Positions 47,733 through 57,356 are shown, numbered from the stretch's first letter. The stretch is DNA of 64,000 nt from Mucilaginibacter sp. OK283 (GCF_900110415.1 NZ_FODR01000022.1:1-64000), one strand, 5' to 3'. Notes: generated by a model from the letters alone, not told the origin. Translations and numbers: made by a program.

Positions 47733-49811
47733 ATGATAAAATTGTACCTGAGCTGCTTTCTCGTCCTCGCCACAACTATAAATGCCACCGCTCAAAGCCA
47801 AAAAACGGAAAAAATAGATACAACGCACCTAAAAACCGCAATTGTGCGCGGTTACCTGAGCGAACAACCTGTGTTAAGTGTACCGGCTTCGGTAAGTGTA
47901 TTGGGTGCCGCACAACTAAAATTACAGCCCGATAATTCATTTGTAACGGCATTAAATACCGTTCCGGGTATCCGGGCCGAGGAGCGTTCGCCTGGGAGCT
48001 ACCGTTTATCCATCCGCGGGAGCCTGTTGCGGTCGCCGTTTGGGGTTAGGGATGTAAAAATTTATTTTGATGAAATTCCCTTAACGGATGCCGGGGGCAA
48101 TACTTACCTGAATGCTATTGATATAGGCAGCATAGGCAGTATCGAAATACTAAAAGGCCCCGATGGCAGCTTGTTCGGCGCCAACTCCGGCGGGGTAGTT
48201 TTGCTGAGTTCTATTAACCGCTATAATGATGGTAGTTATTTAACGGCGGGCGTTAATACCGGCAGCTATGGCTTGTTCCACGAAAAAGTTACGCTTCAGC
48301 AGCGTTCGGGGGCAAATCTGTTTAATATCAGCCAAAGTTTTCAAACCTATCATGGTTACAGGCAACATAGCGATACGCACCGCAATTACATACAACTGGC
48401 CGACAAATGGAACTATAGCGGTAAAAACGAGTTAAAAGTGCTGGGGCTATATTCCAACCTGGCCTACCAAACGCCCGGCGGCTTAAACCTGGCGCAGTTT
48501 ACAGCCAACCCAACACTGGCGCGGCAGCCAACTGCAACTTTACCCGGAGCTATACAACAGCAAATTGGTATCACCACTAAAATGTATTTAGGCGGATTGA
48601 CCAACGAATACCATTTAAGCGACAGGATCAGGAACGTGCTGTCTGTTTTTGGCAGCCATGTTGATTTTGCCAACCCATTTATTACCAATTATGAGCAACG
48701 TAAGGAAAATACTTATGGATTGCGCACTTATTTTGAATTGGCCGGCAATCACCAGGAAAACCTGGATTGGAAAGCCGATTTAGGAATTGAGTGGCAGCAA
48801 ACCAATTCGCTGATTAGCAATTATGGCAATAAAAAAGGCGTAAAGGACACCACCCAAACCAGCGATAATATCCACACCAACCAGCATTTTATCTTCGGGC
48901 GCTATTCGGCAGACCTATTTAAACGCCTCCATGCGGAAGCCGCGCTGAGCTTGAATTGGTACGACTATGATTTTAAAAATATTTACCCGCTTAACCAAAG
49001 CGGTTTTACCAACCGCAATTTTACGTCGCAGTTAATGCCAAGGCTGGCCTTAAGCTACCAGCTTACCAATAACTTTATCTGGCGGGCGTCGGTAAGCCGC
49101 GGCTACTCTACACCAACCACCGCCGAGGTGCGGCCTACTGATAATATTGTAAATACCAGCCTGCAGGCACAAACCGGGTGGAATTACGAAACCGGTTTCC
49201 GCCTGCGCAACCAGGACGAAACTTTGCTGCTCGACGCTTCTGTATTTTATTACCGCATCAGCAATGCCATTGTGCGCCGTTTAAATGCCGACGAAACCGA
49301 GCACTATATCAATGCCGGCGGCACCAATCAGCCAGGTTTTGAATTATCGTTTACAGATTGGATTATTCGCCAGAATAGTACACATTTTATCCGTGGCCTT
49401 CAGTTTAATGAATCATATACTTACAGCGGGTTTACTTTTCGCGATTATACGGTTACCAGCACCAGCTATTCGGGCAATAGGCTAACGGGTGTGCCCAGGC
49501 ATGTGTTTGTATCCAGCCTGCAACTCAAATTCCCGGCAGATCTTTCGTTGTTTGCACAGCATAACTACACTTCAAAAATTCCGCTCAACGATGCCAATAC
49601 AATATATGCCGGGCATTATAACCTGTTACAAGCCAGGGTTAGCTGGCAACCAACAATTGGGCATAAAACACGATTGGAGATTTTTGCTGCCGCAGATAAC
49701 ATCCTGAACCAAAAATACAGCCTTGGGAACGATTTAAATGCAGTAGGCAACAGGTATTATAACGCTTCGCCTTTAAGGAATTATAATGTGGGGATGAATG
49801 TGAGGTTGTAA
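47733..49811 (+). CDS. TonB-dependent outer-membrane receptor
   Basis: A 692-residue receptor. After the signal peptide (cleavage near NATAQ) a plug domain spans about 45-165 (VPASVSVLGAAQLKLQPDNS, GVRDVKIYFDEIPLTDAGGN, IEILKGPDGSLFGANSGGV). A 22-strand barrel follows to the C-terminus (SPLRNYNVGMNVRL). It lacks the carboxypeptidase-like N-domain of SusC proteins, and no SusD gene is adjacent, so it is of the siderophore/cobalamin/metal kind. The family imports its ligand with energy from TonB. Ligand unknown; it belongs to no visible operon. Confidence 0.92.
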   Translation: MIKLYLSCFLVLATTINATAQSQKTEKIDTTHLKTAIVRGYLSEQPVLSVPASVSVLGAAQLKLQPDNSFVTALNTVPGIRAEERSPGSYRLSIRGSLLRSPFGVRDVKIYFDEIPLTDAGGNTYLNAIDIGSIGSIEILKGPDGSLFGANSGGVVLLSSINRYNDGSYLTAGVNTGSYGLFHEKVTLQQRSGANLFNISQSFQTYHGYRQHSDTHRNYIQLADKWNYSGKNELKVLGLYSNLAYQTPGGLNLAQFTANPTLARQPTATLPGAIQQQIGITTKMYLGGLTNEYHLSDRIRNVLSVFGSHVDFANPFITNYEQRKENTYGLRTYFELAGNHQENLDWKADLGIEWQQTNSLISNYGNKKGVKDTTQTSDNIHTNQHFIFGRYSADLFKRLHAEAALSLNWYDYDFKNIYPLNQSGFTNRNFTSQLMPRLALSYQLTNNFIWRASVSRGYSTPTTAEVRPTDNIVNTSLQAQTGWNYETGFRLRNQDETLLLDASVFYYRISNAIVRRLNADETEHYINAGGTNQPGFELSFTDWIIRQNSTHFIRGLQFNESYTYSGFTFRDYTVTSTSYSGNRLTGVPRHVFVSSLQLKFPADLSLFAQHNYTSKIPLNDANTIYAGHYNLLQARVSWQPTIGHKTRLEIFAAADNILNQKYSLGNDLNAVGNRYYNASPLRNYNVGMNVRL

Positions 49812-49890
49812 GGGGTTTTGATTTTAAAAACAATTCATCTTAAACTCTTTTAGTGTTGCTATTTTCAATTCCCCAATTTGAACTTTAATC

Positions 49891-50844
49891 TTACTTAAAT
49901 CTATAAACCCCTGTTATTGCCGCCCATTGGTGCGAATGTATCATCGTCTTAACTTCGCGGGTGTGGAAAATAGCGGCAACATCAAAAGTGAAACGGGTAA
50001 AGCTAAAACCTACGCCAAATTGCTGGCTAAAAACAAAGGGCTTTTTGGTCCCGGTAATTTCCAGGCTATTAGGGTTGTGGCTGCTAAAAAGGCCGCCTTG
50101 TACGGTGGCATCGTAAACTATGGCGTTTATTTGCGGTTTGTAGTAAAAAAATAACTCTTGCTTGTGCAGTAAATTGCTTTGAGGAGTCAACGAGGCCGTG
50201 CTTTGCGTACTTATTGAACTGAATAGCTGGTTAAAGTTGCCCAGGCGAAACAGCGGTCCTAATCCGGCCCCGGTAAAGCCGGTACCTAAATTGGCATAGC
50301 TGGCCAGGCTTACATCTGCCCATGACCCACGGGCAAGCAGCTTGTTATATTCGGCAGATAAATTAAGCTCAACATCATTCCTGATCTGGTATTGCCAGCC
50401 GTTTAGCGTGTAAAAGCCAAAAGTGTTATGAATAAGTTTTTGAACGGGTTCGCCACCGGCCGCCGGGCCAACCAGCCCTATTTGCGCCCCAAGTTTAAGG
50501 GTGCTTTCGTTTTTATATAACAGGTTTAAGGTACCGCCAATATAGGTGTATGCGGCAAAAGGCCTGTCAACATCGCCTGCATCCCTAACGTAGCCCGATT
50601 GTGGATTAAACATCTTTTGCCCTAATTCGATGCCCAAAATTTTGTTTTGAAGGTTCCCTGATTCTGCAACTTTTAAGGCCTTACGGTAATAAAAAAAAAT
50701 ACCATTGGTGTAATACCTATCAGACCCCTGGCCCAGGTACGAGTCGTTATCAGTTTGGATGCCAAATTCCTGGCTATGTTGCTGGGCAAATAATGTGGTA
50801 CAGCCCAACAGGCATACCAGCGTAAAAAAAAGCTTGTTTAGCAT
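49891..50844 (-). CDS. LpxR-like lipid A deacylase family outer-membrane protein
   Basis: A 317-residue barrel protein with signal peptide (cleavage after LFAQ). The N-terminal FGIQTDNDSYLGQGSDRYYT (27-46) followed by NGIFFYY is the LpxR (DUF2219) hallmark, with the NDS and DRYYTNG residues that hold calcium and the active site. The salmonella enzyme removes the 3'-acyloxyacyl group of lipid A. In Bacteroidota the family is common and its substrate untested. The barrel ends in Phe-Lys (YRFK). An adjacent link to the sphingolipid locus is not suggested by position. Confidence 0.85.
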   Translation of the reverse strand: MLNKLFFTLVCLLGCTTLFAQQHSQEFGIQTDNDSYLGQGSDRYYTNGIFFYYRKALKVAESGNLQNKILGIELGQKMFNPQSGYVRDAGDVDRPFAAYTYIGGTLNLLYKNESTLKLGAQIGLVGPAAGGEPVQKLIHNTFGFYTLNGWQYQIRNDVELNLSAEYNKLLARGSWADVSLASYANLGTGFTGAGLGPLFRLGNFNQLFSSISTQSTASLTPQSNLLHKQELFFYYKPQINAIVYDATVQGGLFSSHNPNSLEITGTKKPFVFSQQFGVGFSFTRFTFDVAAIFHTREVKTMIHSHQWAAITGVYRFK

Positions 50845-51161
50845 TTAGTATGAATATTTCTGCGGCCAATATATAAATTTTGAGTGGTTTATATCATAGT
50901 TCATCGTATTATGAAAAATGTTGTAAACAATTGTAAATATGTGAGAAATCAAAATTAAAACGTTGAAAGAAAATCGGTAAAAAAAAGATTGCCAGGGCGG
51001 TTCGGTTGTGCCAGGCTGGCGGCTGTGGGACATTTTTATATTCAAATTTTATTGCTTTGAAAAGGGTTTATTTATATAAACTTAATGTATTTTACAAATA
51101 AGAAAATAAAACTTATCTGAGTAAAAGTTGTTGCCTATAAAAACATAAATAAATCACTACT
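50845..51161. other. gene-free AT-rich stretch between divergent genes
   Basis: No ORF or repeat that I can support. It should hold the promoters of the LpxR-like and DUF4142 genes; no perfect TAnnTTTG is visible near the latter. Confidence 0.45.
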
Positions 51162-51767
51162 ATGAAAAAGTTAAGTTTAATGGCGATGATGGCAATTGCT
51201 GCCTTATCATTCCAATCATGCGGCGGTGCCAAAGACAGTAAAGATGCTGCCGACAGTACCAATGCCGTTAAAGACACATCAACAATGGCGGTTAACGATA
51301 CTACCGGCGTAACCGGCGCAAAAGGCATTGCTGTTGATAAAGATGATGCAAAATTTGCTGTTGACGCTGCCAACGGTGGTATGACCGAAGTTGCGGCAGG
51401 TAAAGTTGCCGAAACCAAAGCCTTAAATCAAAAAGTTAAAGATTTTGCAGCAATGATGGTGGCCGATCATGGCAAAGCTAATGAGGAATTAATGGCTATT
51501 GCCAAAACCAAAAACATTACATTGCCAGCCGCACCAAGTGAAGAAAAGCAAAAGGAGTTGGCAGATCTTTCAAAAAAATCGGCCAGCGATTTTGACAAAG
51601 CTTATGTAGATGCCATGGTTGACGGGCACAAAAAAACAATATCGATGTTTGAAGATGCTGCCAAAAACTGTAAAGACGCAGATTTGAAGGCTTTTGCCGA
51701 AAAGACTTTACCTACTATAAAAGGTCATCTTACCGAAATAGAGGCGATAAAAAAAGGCATGAAATAA
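51162..51767 (+). CDS. DUF4142 lipoprotein
   Basis: A 201-residue lipoprotein. The signal ends in the lipobox SFQSC (Cys20, followed by GG). A Ser/Thr/Asp linker (22-60) precedes the DUF4142 helical bundle (about 65-200): DDAKFAVDAANGGMTEVAAG, ALNQKVKDFAAMMVADHGKA with the conserved DHGKA, and KAYVDAMVDGHKKTISMFED. The family is periplasmic, ferritin-like in fold, often stress-induced, function unknown. The ATG at 51162 is unambiguous. A terminator follows at 51791. Confidence 0.9.
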   Translation: MKKLSLMAMMAIAALSFQSCGGAKDSKDAADSTNAVKDTSTMAVNDTTGVTGAKGIAVDKDDAKFAVDAANGGMTEVAAGKVAETKALNQKVKDFAAMMVADHGKANEELMAIAKTKNITLPAAPSEEKQKELADLSKKSASDFDKAYVDAMVDGHKKTISMFEDAAKNCKDADLKAFAEKTLPTIKGHLTEIEAIKKGMK

Positions 51768-51790
51768 TTAATGCTGATTTTATAACAATG

Positions 51791-51817
51791 GAAGGGAGGT
51801 AATTTTACCTCCTTTTC
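51791..51817 (+). terminator. terminator after DUF4142 gene
   Basis: GGAGGTAA (51795-51802) pairs with TTACCTCC (51805-51812), flanked by AAGG/CTTTTC, with a T run following. It is 24 bases past the stop. Confidence 0.75.
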
Positions 51818-51862
51818 TGTTTTTATACCTATTTTAGGGCATAACAACAGATTAGCCTCCCT

Positions 51863-54286
51863 ATGAAAAAAGTTTACCTGCTCTTTTTTGCCTTATTAGT
51901 TTTTGTTTTGAATGTTAAAGCCCAACAAACCGATGAGATTGGTGCCAAAACAAAAGGCTTTACCAAATACACCGGTTATTTTAACTTCTATTGGGACGAG
52001 AAAACCGGGAAGATTTTTTTAGAGATAGATAAATTCGACCAGGAATTTCTTTACGTAAACTCGATGCCTGCTGGGGTTGGATCAAACGACCTGGGTTTGG
52101 ACAGAGGGCAAATTGGTGGTAGTCGCATTGTGAAATTCATAAAAAGCGGTCCTAAGGTATTATTGATGCAGCCCAATTACAGCTACCGGGCTATCAGCAA
52201 TAATGCCGAAGAACGAAAATCTGTAGAAGAAGCCTTTGCACAATCGGCTATTTGGGGCACAACGGTTGTAGCCCAGGATGGCAATAGGGTTTTGGTTGAT
52301 TTTACCCCCTTTTTGCTGCGCGACAGCCATAAAATTGCTGATAGGTTGAATGATGCCAACCAGGGTAATTTTGGCTTTGACGATAGCCGGTCGGCTGTGT
52401 ATTTACCCAATACAAAAAGCTTTCCGTATAATTCAGAATTTGAGGCCACTATCACCCTGGCCGGAAAAGGCAAAGGTTACGAGATTAGCTCGGTAACTCC
52501 TGACGCTAATGCCGTTACAGTAAGGATGCACCAATCCTTTATTAAGCTACCCGACGATGGCTATAAAAAACGCAACTTCGATCCACGGTCTGGTTTTTAC
52601 GATGTGGACTATATGGATTACGCAACGCCTATTGATGAGCCTATCATGAAAAGGATGCTTACCCGCCACCGGTTGGAAAAAAAGGACCCTACTGCGGCAA
52701 TTAGTGAACCCGTAAAACCCATTATATATTATGTTGACCGTGGGGCGCCCGAACTTGTGCGTAACGCCCTGATTGAAGGAGCCGGCTGGTGGAACCAGGC
52801 CTTTGAGGCTACCGGTTATAAAAACGCTTTCCAGGTTAAACTACTGCCCGAGGATGCCGACCCAATGGACATCCGTTATAATATTATCCAATGGATTCAC
52901 CGCTCAACCAGAGGATGGTCATACGGTGCATCAATTGATGATCCGCGTACAGGCGAAATAATTAAAGGCCAGGTTTCCCTTGGCTCCCTGCGCGACAGGC
53001 AGGATTTCCTGATTGCCGAAGGATTGGTTCAACCTTATGAAGATGGTAAACCAACAAGCGATAAAATGATGAAAATGGCCCTTGCCCGTTTAAGGCAATT
53101 GGCGGCCCATGAGGTTGGCCATACCCTGGGCTTGCAGCATAATTTTACTGCAAGTGTAAACGGCAGGGCATCGGTAATGGATTATCCGCCACCGGTTATC
53201 AGCCTGAATGCTGATGGTACAATTGACTTAAGCAAAGCCTATCGCACCGGAATTGGCGAATACGATAAACGCGCCATCCTGTATGGCTACCAGGATTTTG
53301 CCAAAGGCACTAATGAAGATGAGGCATTAAAAGGCATCATTACAGAAACCATTAAACAAGGCTTTTTATTTATATCTGATGATGATGCCCGCCCTGCAGG
53401 CAGCGCCCATCCGCAGGCCCATTTATGGGATAGCGGTACCAATGCTGCCGATGAACTGAACAGGCTGATGGTTTTACGTAAACATGTGCTGGATAATTTT
53501 TCGGAAAAAGCCATCCGCCAGGACGCGCCAATGGCTACGCTGGAAGAGGTATTGGTGCCGATGTACTTGATTCACCGTTTCCAGGCCGAGGCTGCTTCGA
53601 AAATGTTGGGCGGATTGTATTATACTTTCGCACTTAAAAACGATGGACAAACCATTACCAAATTTGTGCCCCCTGCCGAGCAATGGAAGGCTTTTAATGC
53701 GCTGATGGGTACCATCAGCCCAGATGCATTGGCACTGCCCGAAAAGTTGATAGAGAAAATACCACCGCGACCAATTGGTTATCCGCGTACAAGGGAAACC
53801 TTTAAATCGCATACCGGCCTCACTTTTGATCCGATGGCCGCTGCAGAATCTGCCGCTGCTGCAACCTTATCGTTCATGTTACAGCCCGAGCGCGCCGCCA
53901 GGCTGGTTGAATACCAATCGCGCGATAATGCCCAGCCGGGCCTTTTACCTGTTTTGAATAAACTGGTAGCCCAAACCTGGAAAGCCCCGCAACCGGCAGG
54001 CTATAAAGGCGAACTGCAACGCCTGGTAAATAACCTTGCCCTGAGGCAGATACTAACCCTGGCTGCCACAACCAGCGCCCCCGAAAGCGTGCGCGGTATT
54101 GCGTTACTACAGATAGATGACCTTAAAAAATGGATGAAAACAGCGGCGCTTACTGCTACGGGTAGCAATAAAGCTAATTTGCTGTTCGGTTTATCACAAA
54201 TCAATGAGTTTGAGAAAAACCCCGATAAATTTCAACCGACACCAGTGTTGAATATGCCGGATGGATCGCCGATTGGGATGGATTAG
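51863..54286 (+). CDS. zinc metalloprotease, metzincin type (DUF5117 family)
   Basis: An 807-residue secreted protein with a signal peptide (cleavage after VKAQ). A DUF5117-like N-domain (about 60-250: YFNFYWDEKTGKIFLEIDKF, EFLYVNSMPAGVGSNDLGLD) leads to the metzincin site HEVGHTLGLQHNF (His416, Glu417, His420, His426) and a Met-turn in ASVMDYPPP. A long C-terminal region includes the repeat of helices rich in Leu. Known in Bacteroidota as a large, poorly studied family; the substrate is unknown and some members may act on envelope proteins. The gene is monocistronic; a 30-bp inverted repeat follows 35 bases later. Confidence 0.92.
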   Translation: MKKVYLLFFALLVFVLNVKAQQTDEIGAKTKGFTKYTGYFNFYWDEKTGKIFLEIDKFDQEFLYVNSMPAGVGSNDLGLDRGQIGGSRIVKFIKSGPKVLLMQPNYSYRAISNNAEERKSVEEAFAQSAIWGTTVVAQDGNRVLVDFTPFLLRDSHKIADRLNDANQGNFGFDDSRSAVYLPNTKSFPYNSEFEATITLAGKGKGYEISSVTPDANAVTVRMHQSFIKLPDDGYKKRNFDPRSGFYDVDYMDYATPIDEPIMKRMLTRHRLEKKDPTAAISEPVKPIIYYVDRGAPELVRNALIEGAGWWNQAFEATGYKNAFQVKLLPEDADPMDIRYNIIQWIHRSTRGWSYGASIDDPRTGEIIKGQVSLGSLRDRQDFLIAEGLVQPYEDGKPTSDKMMKMALARLRQLAAHEVGHTLGLQHNFTASVNGRASVMDYPPPVISLNADGTIDLSKAYRTGIGEYDKRAILYGYQDFAKGTNEDEALKGIITETIKQGFLFISDDDARPAGSAHPQAHLWDSGTNAADELNRLMVLRKHVLDNFSEKAIRQDAPMATLEEVLVPMYLIHRFQAEAASKMLGGLYYTFALKNDGQTITKFVPPAEQWKAFNALMGTISPDALALPEKLIEKIPPRPIGYPRTRETFKSHTGLTFDPMAAAESAAAATLSFMLQPERAARLVEYQSRDNAQPGLLPVLNKLVAQTWKAPQPAGYKGELQRLVNNLALRQILTLAATTSAPESVRGIALLQIDDLKKWMKTAALTATGSNKANLLFGLSQINEFEKNPDKFQPTPVLNMPDGSPIGMD

Positions 54287-54762
54287 GGATGATTTAAAAT
54301 CTACGATTGCAAGTCGTATTTGTAGAGACGCAATACTTTGCGTCTCCCGCATGCAACTCAATCATGCAAATTCCCGGATTTTCAATTGCTAACTATCGAG
54401 CGTTGAAAATTCGGGCCTAAACGCGGGAGACGCAAAGTATTGCGTCTCTACATTGGGAAACCAACGGCAATAAAATTGTGTTGCAATCAATGGATCGCGA
54501 TAACGATTTAAAAAAGACCTTGAAAATCTTTGCTCTTTTTCATGGCATTCCCTGCGGGCCGCGCTTTACGCTCATACGCGCACAAGGCCTTAAGCGCGAG
54601 GCCGGTACCCGCTGCAATCGCTAATGCTTTGTCTGAACCGGAATTAAACAAATTATAGAATTAGCAGAATTTTAAAAGCAATTTCGAGAAAATCTAAAAA
54701 TTCGTTTAGTAATTTCGGTTCGGGCAAAATTCTGTTAATTATCTGATTTTGAAAATTCCGAT
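54287..54762. other. gene-free stretch with two repeat elements
   Basis: Holds the inverted repeat at 54321-54452 and the TIR element at 54628-54771. Between them (54480-54627) lies a G/C-rich segment with words like GCGCTTTACGCTCATACGCG that looks degenerate. No ORF. Confidence 0.5.
54321..54452. repeat. inverted-repeat element, GTAGAGACGCAATA type
   Basis: TGTAGAGACGCAATACTTTG (first 20 of 30 bases, 54321-54350) is matched perfectly by its reverse complement at 54423-54452. Each arm is also a hairpin (GAGACGCAA/TTGCGTCTC). The 72-base centre contains a second pairing, CCCGGATTTTCAA with TTGAAAATTCGGG. The element ends right after the metalloprotease gene. Confidence 0.8.
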
Positions 54763-54771
54763 TCAGACAAA
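54628..54771. repeat. 144-bp TIR element of the GTCTGAAYCRGAATT family
   Basis: TTTGTCTGAACCGGAATT (54628-54645) and AATTCCGATTCAGACAAA (54754-54771), one mismatch over 18 bp. The interior repeats short forms of the same words (AGAATTAGCAGAATTTT, TTTCGGTTCGGGCAAAATTC). The right end overlaps the 3' end of the GH31 gene at 54763: the TTTGTCTGA of the element forms its last two codons and stop. Confidence 0.7.
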
Positions 54772-57027
54772 CCTTACCGCCATCTCCTCCTTCATAAAAT
54801 CAACAACCTTATCATTCACCCCTCTTTCAAATCCATGCCAAACAATACTCAGTTTATCAAACCTCGAAAAAAACGTTCCCTCAACTGCCGATAAGGTGAC
54901 GCTTTTTTTCTTCGGATCAAACCTAATAATCCGTTTATAATAAACACCCCGCTCATAATCGTAAGTGGCTCCGTCATCTTCATAATAAACAAATTCGTTA
55001 GCCTCTTTACCTGCCCAGATGTGAATTTGCAATATCCCATCGCCTTTAGCGGCGGTACTTTGCATGACGCTTTGCATCGGTATAATGGAGCCTGCTTTTA
55101 CAAAAACAGGCAAATCGGTTAAAGGCGAGGCTACATTTACAATTTTACCACCTTTAAGTTTTTCATTGGTACTTAAGCGGTACCAGTCACCGTTGGGCAG
55201 GTAAATATCGGTTGTAAATTTATCGCTTTCAACCGGCGCAACCAACAATGCATCGCCAAACATAAACTGGTTTTGGAAGCGTTCGAAATATACTTTTTCG
55301 TCAAAAGGATATCCAATGGCCAGCGTGCGGCTAATGGGTAAGCCTGTTTGTGTGGATTGATGAAAGGCCGAATAAATATAGGGCAACAGCTTATATCGTT
55401 GTTCAATATCTTTTTTGATGAGCTGCTCGTTGACATCTCCCCATTCCCATGGCTCGCGCATTTTGCTGCCCTGTATAGCGTGGTTTCGAAACATTGGCGT
55501 ATAAACTCCTAACGAATTCCAGCGTACCATTAGCTCCGGCGTCGGGTTGGCGCTAAAGCCACCGATATCTACGCCGGTAAAAGATATGCCGGTTATACCA
55601 AGGCTGTTTACTAAACGCTGCCCCAAAAGCATGTGCTCATCAGTGCCGGTGTTATCGCCCGTCCACACGGCCGAATAGCGCTGTGTGCCGGCGTATGCGG
55701 CCCGGGTGAGTACAAATGGTCGTTTGTTATTCAGGATTTTTCTTGTGCCCTCGCAAGTAGCCCTGGCCATTTGCATGCCATAAGCATTACGTACTTCGGG
55801 CATATATTTATCTCCAAACTTTACCATCCATGGGATGTTTTGCCCCCAGGCTGCAGGTTCGTTCATGTCATTCCAGAAACCATCAACGCCAACATCTGTC
55901 AAAGCGGTAAACGCTGCGCCCCACCACTCCCGCACATCATCCTTGAAAAAATCGGGAAAGTGACAGCGGCCCGGCCAAACATACCCTGTATAGTTTTCGC
56001 CATCGGGATATTTGGCAAAGTAGTCGTTAGCTACTCCTTCATCGTATTGCTTGTAGCCTTCTTCAATCTTTATTCCCGGATCAACTATCGTAACCAAATG
56101 AAAACCCATCGCCTTTAGCTCGTTCATCATGGCCCGCGGATTAGCAAAGGTTTTCTTATTCCAGGTAAAAATTTTGAAGCCCTCCATATAATCAATGTCG
56201 CAATACATCACGTCGGCCGGAATTTTCTTTTTGCGGAAGGTTTTGGCAATTTTTAATACTTCTTTGGCACTCATATAGCTCCAGCGGCATTGCTGGTAAC
56301 CCAGGCTCCATAGTGGCGGCATTTCCATGCGGCCAGTGAGCCAGGTATAATCTTCAATAATTTTGGCTACGCCCTGTGCGCCAAAAAAATAATAGTTCAT
56401 ATCGCCGCCATCGGCACCAAACCAGCTCATTTCATCGTCGGTGGTGGCGCCAAAGTCGAAATAGCTTTTGTGGGTATTGTCCAGAAACAAACCATAGGTT
56501 AGCACGCTGTGCAGGCCTATAAAAAACGGAAAGGTTTTATATAAAGGGTCGCTTTTGTTGTTATAGTCAACCGCATCGGTATTCCAGTTAACGTACGATG
56601 CTCCGCGCCGGTTAAGGTTGCCGGCTTTCTCGCCCAGTCCAATAAATTTTTCATCGGCATATAATTTACGATAGGTAATTACGCGCTCGCCCTGCCAGTT
56701 GGTGCCAAAACGACTATCGTCTTCGCTTAGGGGTTTGCCGTCAGCCGTAGAAAAGTTAAACCTCAAGGGAGATTTATTGATGCTGAGTTTTAATGCCGGG
56801 GTGTTGATTTCGATTGCATCAGCCGATTCATCAAATTCAAATTTGCCGATAGGTTGTTGTATAACAGCATAAGAACTATCCGGGGCACTGTGCCTTCTAC
56901 TGATATTAACCCGGATGATTGTCGGGCTGTATACACATACCCTTGCTTCTGCTTCTATCGTTTTAATAGTTAGCAGGCCGCCCTGTTGTTTAAAACTTTT
57001 TACGTTCCCTAATATTTCTACTTCCAT
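54763..57027 (-). CDS. GH31 alpha-glucosidase
   Basis: A 754-residue GH31 enzyme. The N-terminal beta domain (about 1-200) is followed by the barrel, with the nucleophile Asp in VDGFWNDMNEPAAWG (near 385) and the acid/base Asp in WTGDNTGTDEHM (near 454). A DUF5110 domain with FVYYEDDGATYDYERGVYYK closes it. It cleaves terminal alpha-glucosidic bonds. From the ATG at 57027 there is no signal peptide, so it would be cytosolic. The longer ATG at 57078 adds a hydrophobic stretch ending in APAC that could act as a lipobox, but it would overlap an old divergent reading frame; 57027 is preferred. The stop is provided by a repeat element. Confidence 0.88.
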   Translation of the reverse strand: MEVEILGNVKSFKQQGGLLTIKTIEAEARVCVYSPTIIRVNISRRHSAPDSSYAVIQQPIGKFEFDESADAIEINTPALKLSINKSPLRFNFSTADGKPLSEDDSRFGTNWQGERVITYRKLYADEKFIGLGEKAGNLNRRGASYVNWNTDAVDYNNKSDPLYKTFPFFIGLHSVLTYGLFLDNTHKSYFDFGATTDDEMSWFGADGGDMNYYFFGAQGVAKIIEDYTWLTGRMEMPPLWSLGYQQCRWSYMSAKEVLKIAKTFRKKKIPADVMYCDIDYMEGFKIFTWNKKTFANPRAMMNELKAMGFHLVTIVDPGIKIEEGYKQYDEGVANDYFAKYPDGENYTGYVWPGRCHFPDFFKDDVREWWGAAFTALTDVGVDGFWNDMNEPAAWGQNIPWMVKFGDKYMPEVRNAYGMQMARATCEGTRKILNNKRPFVLTRAAYAGTQRYSAVWTGDNTGTDEHMLLGQRLVNSLGITGISFTGVDIGGFSANPTPELMVRWNSLGVYTPMFRNHAIQGSKMREPWEWGDVNEQLIKKDIEQRYKLLPYIYSAFHQSTQTGLPISRTLAIGYPFDEKVYFERFQNQFMFGDALLVAPVESDKFTTDIYLPNGDWYRLSTNEKLKGGKIVNVASPLTDLPVFVKAGSIIPMQSVMQSTAAKGDGILQIHIWAGKEANEFVYYEDDGATYDYERGVYYKRIIRFDPKKKSVTLSAVEGTFFSRFDKLSIVWHGFERGVNDKVVDFMKEEMAVRFV

Positions 57028-57035
57028 ATGGTAAC

Positions 57036-57329
57036 ATGCCGGCGCGATTAGTAGCAGGGCACAAAAAGGCAACGCCATTAAGTTTCAATGGTTTTTATAA
57101 AAGTAAAGTAGCCAATTATACCCGCATAACCGATGAACAGCAAAAACGCATCGATGAACAGCGGCTATTGAACTATAAAACCACGGTGAGTAGCCATTTT
57201 GTGGATTTTTAGCAGTTTGAAGATCGTTATAAGCTGTTGGTCTATAACTACTTATGGATGGTCTATTTGGTTTTGGCAATTGCAAAAGATGTTGTTGTTT
57301 TGGATATTGAAAATAACAAACACATTTAA
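57036..57329 (+). pseudogene. remnant of an unknown protein gene with an in-frame TAG
   Basis: From an ATG at 57036 the frame reads MPARLVAGHKKATPLSFNGF, YKSKVANYTRITDEQQKRID, EQRLLNYKTTVSSHFVDF and meets TAG at 57210-57212. It then goes on in the same frame with QFEDRYKLLVYNYLWMVYLV, LAIAKDVVVLDIENNKHI to TAA at 57327. The smooth amphipathic helix and the hydrophobic helix after the TAG look like real protein, so this is likely a decayed gene of about 98 codons. I do not recognise the family. Read-through or chance are alternatives. Confidence 0.45.
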
Positions 57330-57356
57330 AAACAACATTTAAAAAATAAAAAGATC

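Noticed and set aside
55633..56118. 161-codon plus-strand ORF opposite the GH31 gene
   Set aside because: The GH31 frame carries catalytic motifs over the same bases.
57027..57078. Lipoprotein-type start for the second GH31 (MALPFCALLLIAPAC)
   Set aside because: No basic n-region, overlaps the divergent remnant, and the ATG at 57027 gives a standard GH31 N-terminus; kept only as an alternative.
57085..57285. 66-codon minus-strand ORF near the pseudogene
   Set aside because: The plus-strand frame has better protein character; this one is Tyr/Ser/Pro-rich noise.
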